DNA of 5,869 bases. Origin: an uncultured Rikenellaceae bacterium. GTDB taxonomy: Bacteria; Bacteroidota; Bacteroidia; Bacteroidales; Rikenellaceae. The position numbers were made by a program, and so were the translations under genes. Within the stretch, counting starts at the first letter, position 1. Every line of letters begins with the position of its first letter. Under the pieces are notes generated by a model, which was not told the DNA's origin, made no database searches, and worked only from the letters and a program-made list of their open reading frames with translations. Positions 5,701-5,869 of the stretch are shown piece after piece. Location of the stretch: the NCBI GenBank assembly GCA_947054185.1, contig CAMRVW010000124.1, positions 1 through 5,869 of the forward strand, given 5' to 3'.

Positions 5701-5869
5701 TCGTCAGCGCTCATTTTTCAGTAAAAGCCGTTGTGCGGGTTGCGGTGCATTTGTCGTCGGGCGGCATCATTTTTTGTCTTGCCGGCGTGAAAGGCGGTAA
5801 ATCGGCGGGGTATCTTGGCTGTCGCCTTGGATACTCACGCCCGGTAAAATGCAAATAGATTTGCTTTTA
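5701..5869. other. GC-rich, structure-prone intergenic segment at the window edge
   Basis: No convincing gene lies upstream of the purD promoter. The segment is much richer in GC than 5641-5700 and is open in one frame on each strand, with no recognisable protein and no good start. It holds a nested stem: 5782-5790 (CCGGCGTGA) pairs with 5835-5844 with one bulged C, and directly inside it 5791-5796 (AAGGCG) pairs with 5823-5828, leaving a 6-base bulge (5829-5834). Next comes GCAAAT/ATTTGC (5851-5856, 5859-5864) followed by TTTT, terminator-like on the plus strand, although its 2-base spacer would force the inner pairs open. It could be a small structured RNA, the 3' end of a neighbouring transcript, or an interspersed repeat. 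Confidence 0.4.

Noticed and set aside
5607..5858. 83-codon plus-strand frame upstream of purD
   Set aside because: It starts at TTG, runs antisense through the purD leader and promoter, and has no recognisable domain. The foldable GC-rich DNA explains the open frame better.
5711..5866. Minus-strand frame of about 51 codons near the window edge, possibly the end of an upstream gene
   Set aside because: It is closed by a stop codon at 5867-5869, so it is not a gene running in from outside, and its Pro/Arg-rich product matches nothing I recognise.

Overview
The window looks like a piece of a Bacteroidota (probably Bacteroidales, gut-type) genome. Four things point there: a candidate promoter matching the Bacteroidota -7 consensus TAnnTTTG upstream of purD, A-rich translation starts without strong Shine-Dalgarno sites, a GH89 lipoprotein glycosidase typical of host-glycan degraders, and GC-balanced coding sequence that prefers ATA for isoleucine. 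I cannot name the genus. The first 51 bases are not genomic: they are an Illumina P7/i7 library adapter left on the contig end, so genomic sequence starts at about 52.

Layout. Bases 1-51 are adapter. 76-2208 (+) encodes a lipoprotein alpha-N-acetylglucosaminidase (GH89/NAGLU family) with both catalytic glutamates. It converges on three minus-strand genes. A strong hairpin with a T-tract in the minus-strand direction lies in the 2209-2340 gap. 2341-2850 (-) is thiol peroxidase Tpx with both redox cysteines. A perfect 16-bp inverted repeat at 2893-2928 lies between tpx and the gene upstream of it. 2948-3934 (-) is a polytopic membrane protein of unknown function. 4142-5569 (-) is PurD, phosphoribosylamine-glycine ligase, with an unusual 42-residue Lys/Ala/Ser/Thr-rich tail. 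A good Bacteroidota promoter for purD sits at 5649-5678. The rest, to 5869, has no convincing gene but holds a GC-rich segment that can fold into a long stem.

How it fits together. purD, the membrane gene and tpx run in the same direction and could be partly co-transcribed. However, gaps of 207 and 97 bases, and the palindrome before tpx, make independent control equally possible. They share no evident pathway: purine synthesis, an unknown envelope function and peroxide detoxification. The glycosidase is a separate unit whose upstream neighbours, where polysaccharide-utilisation partners would normally be, are cut off by the contig end.

I found no CRISPR array, transposon, tRNA, rRNA or clear new defence-type system. 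The best leads are the adapter artefact, the PurD tail, the perfect palindrome before tpx and the structured segment upstream of purD.
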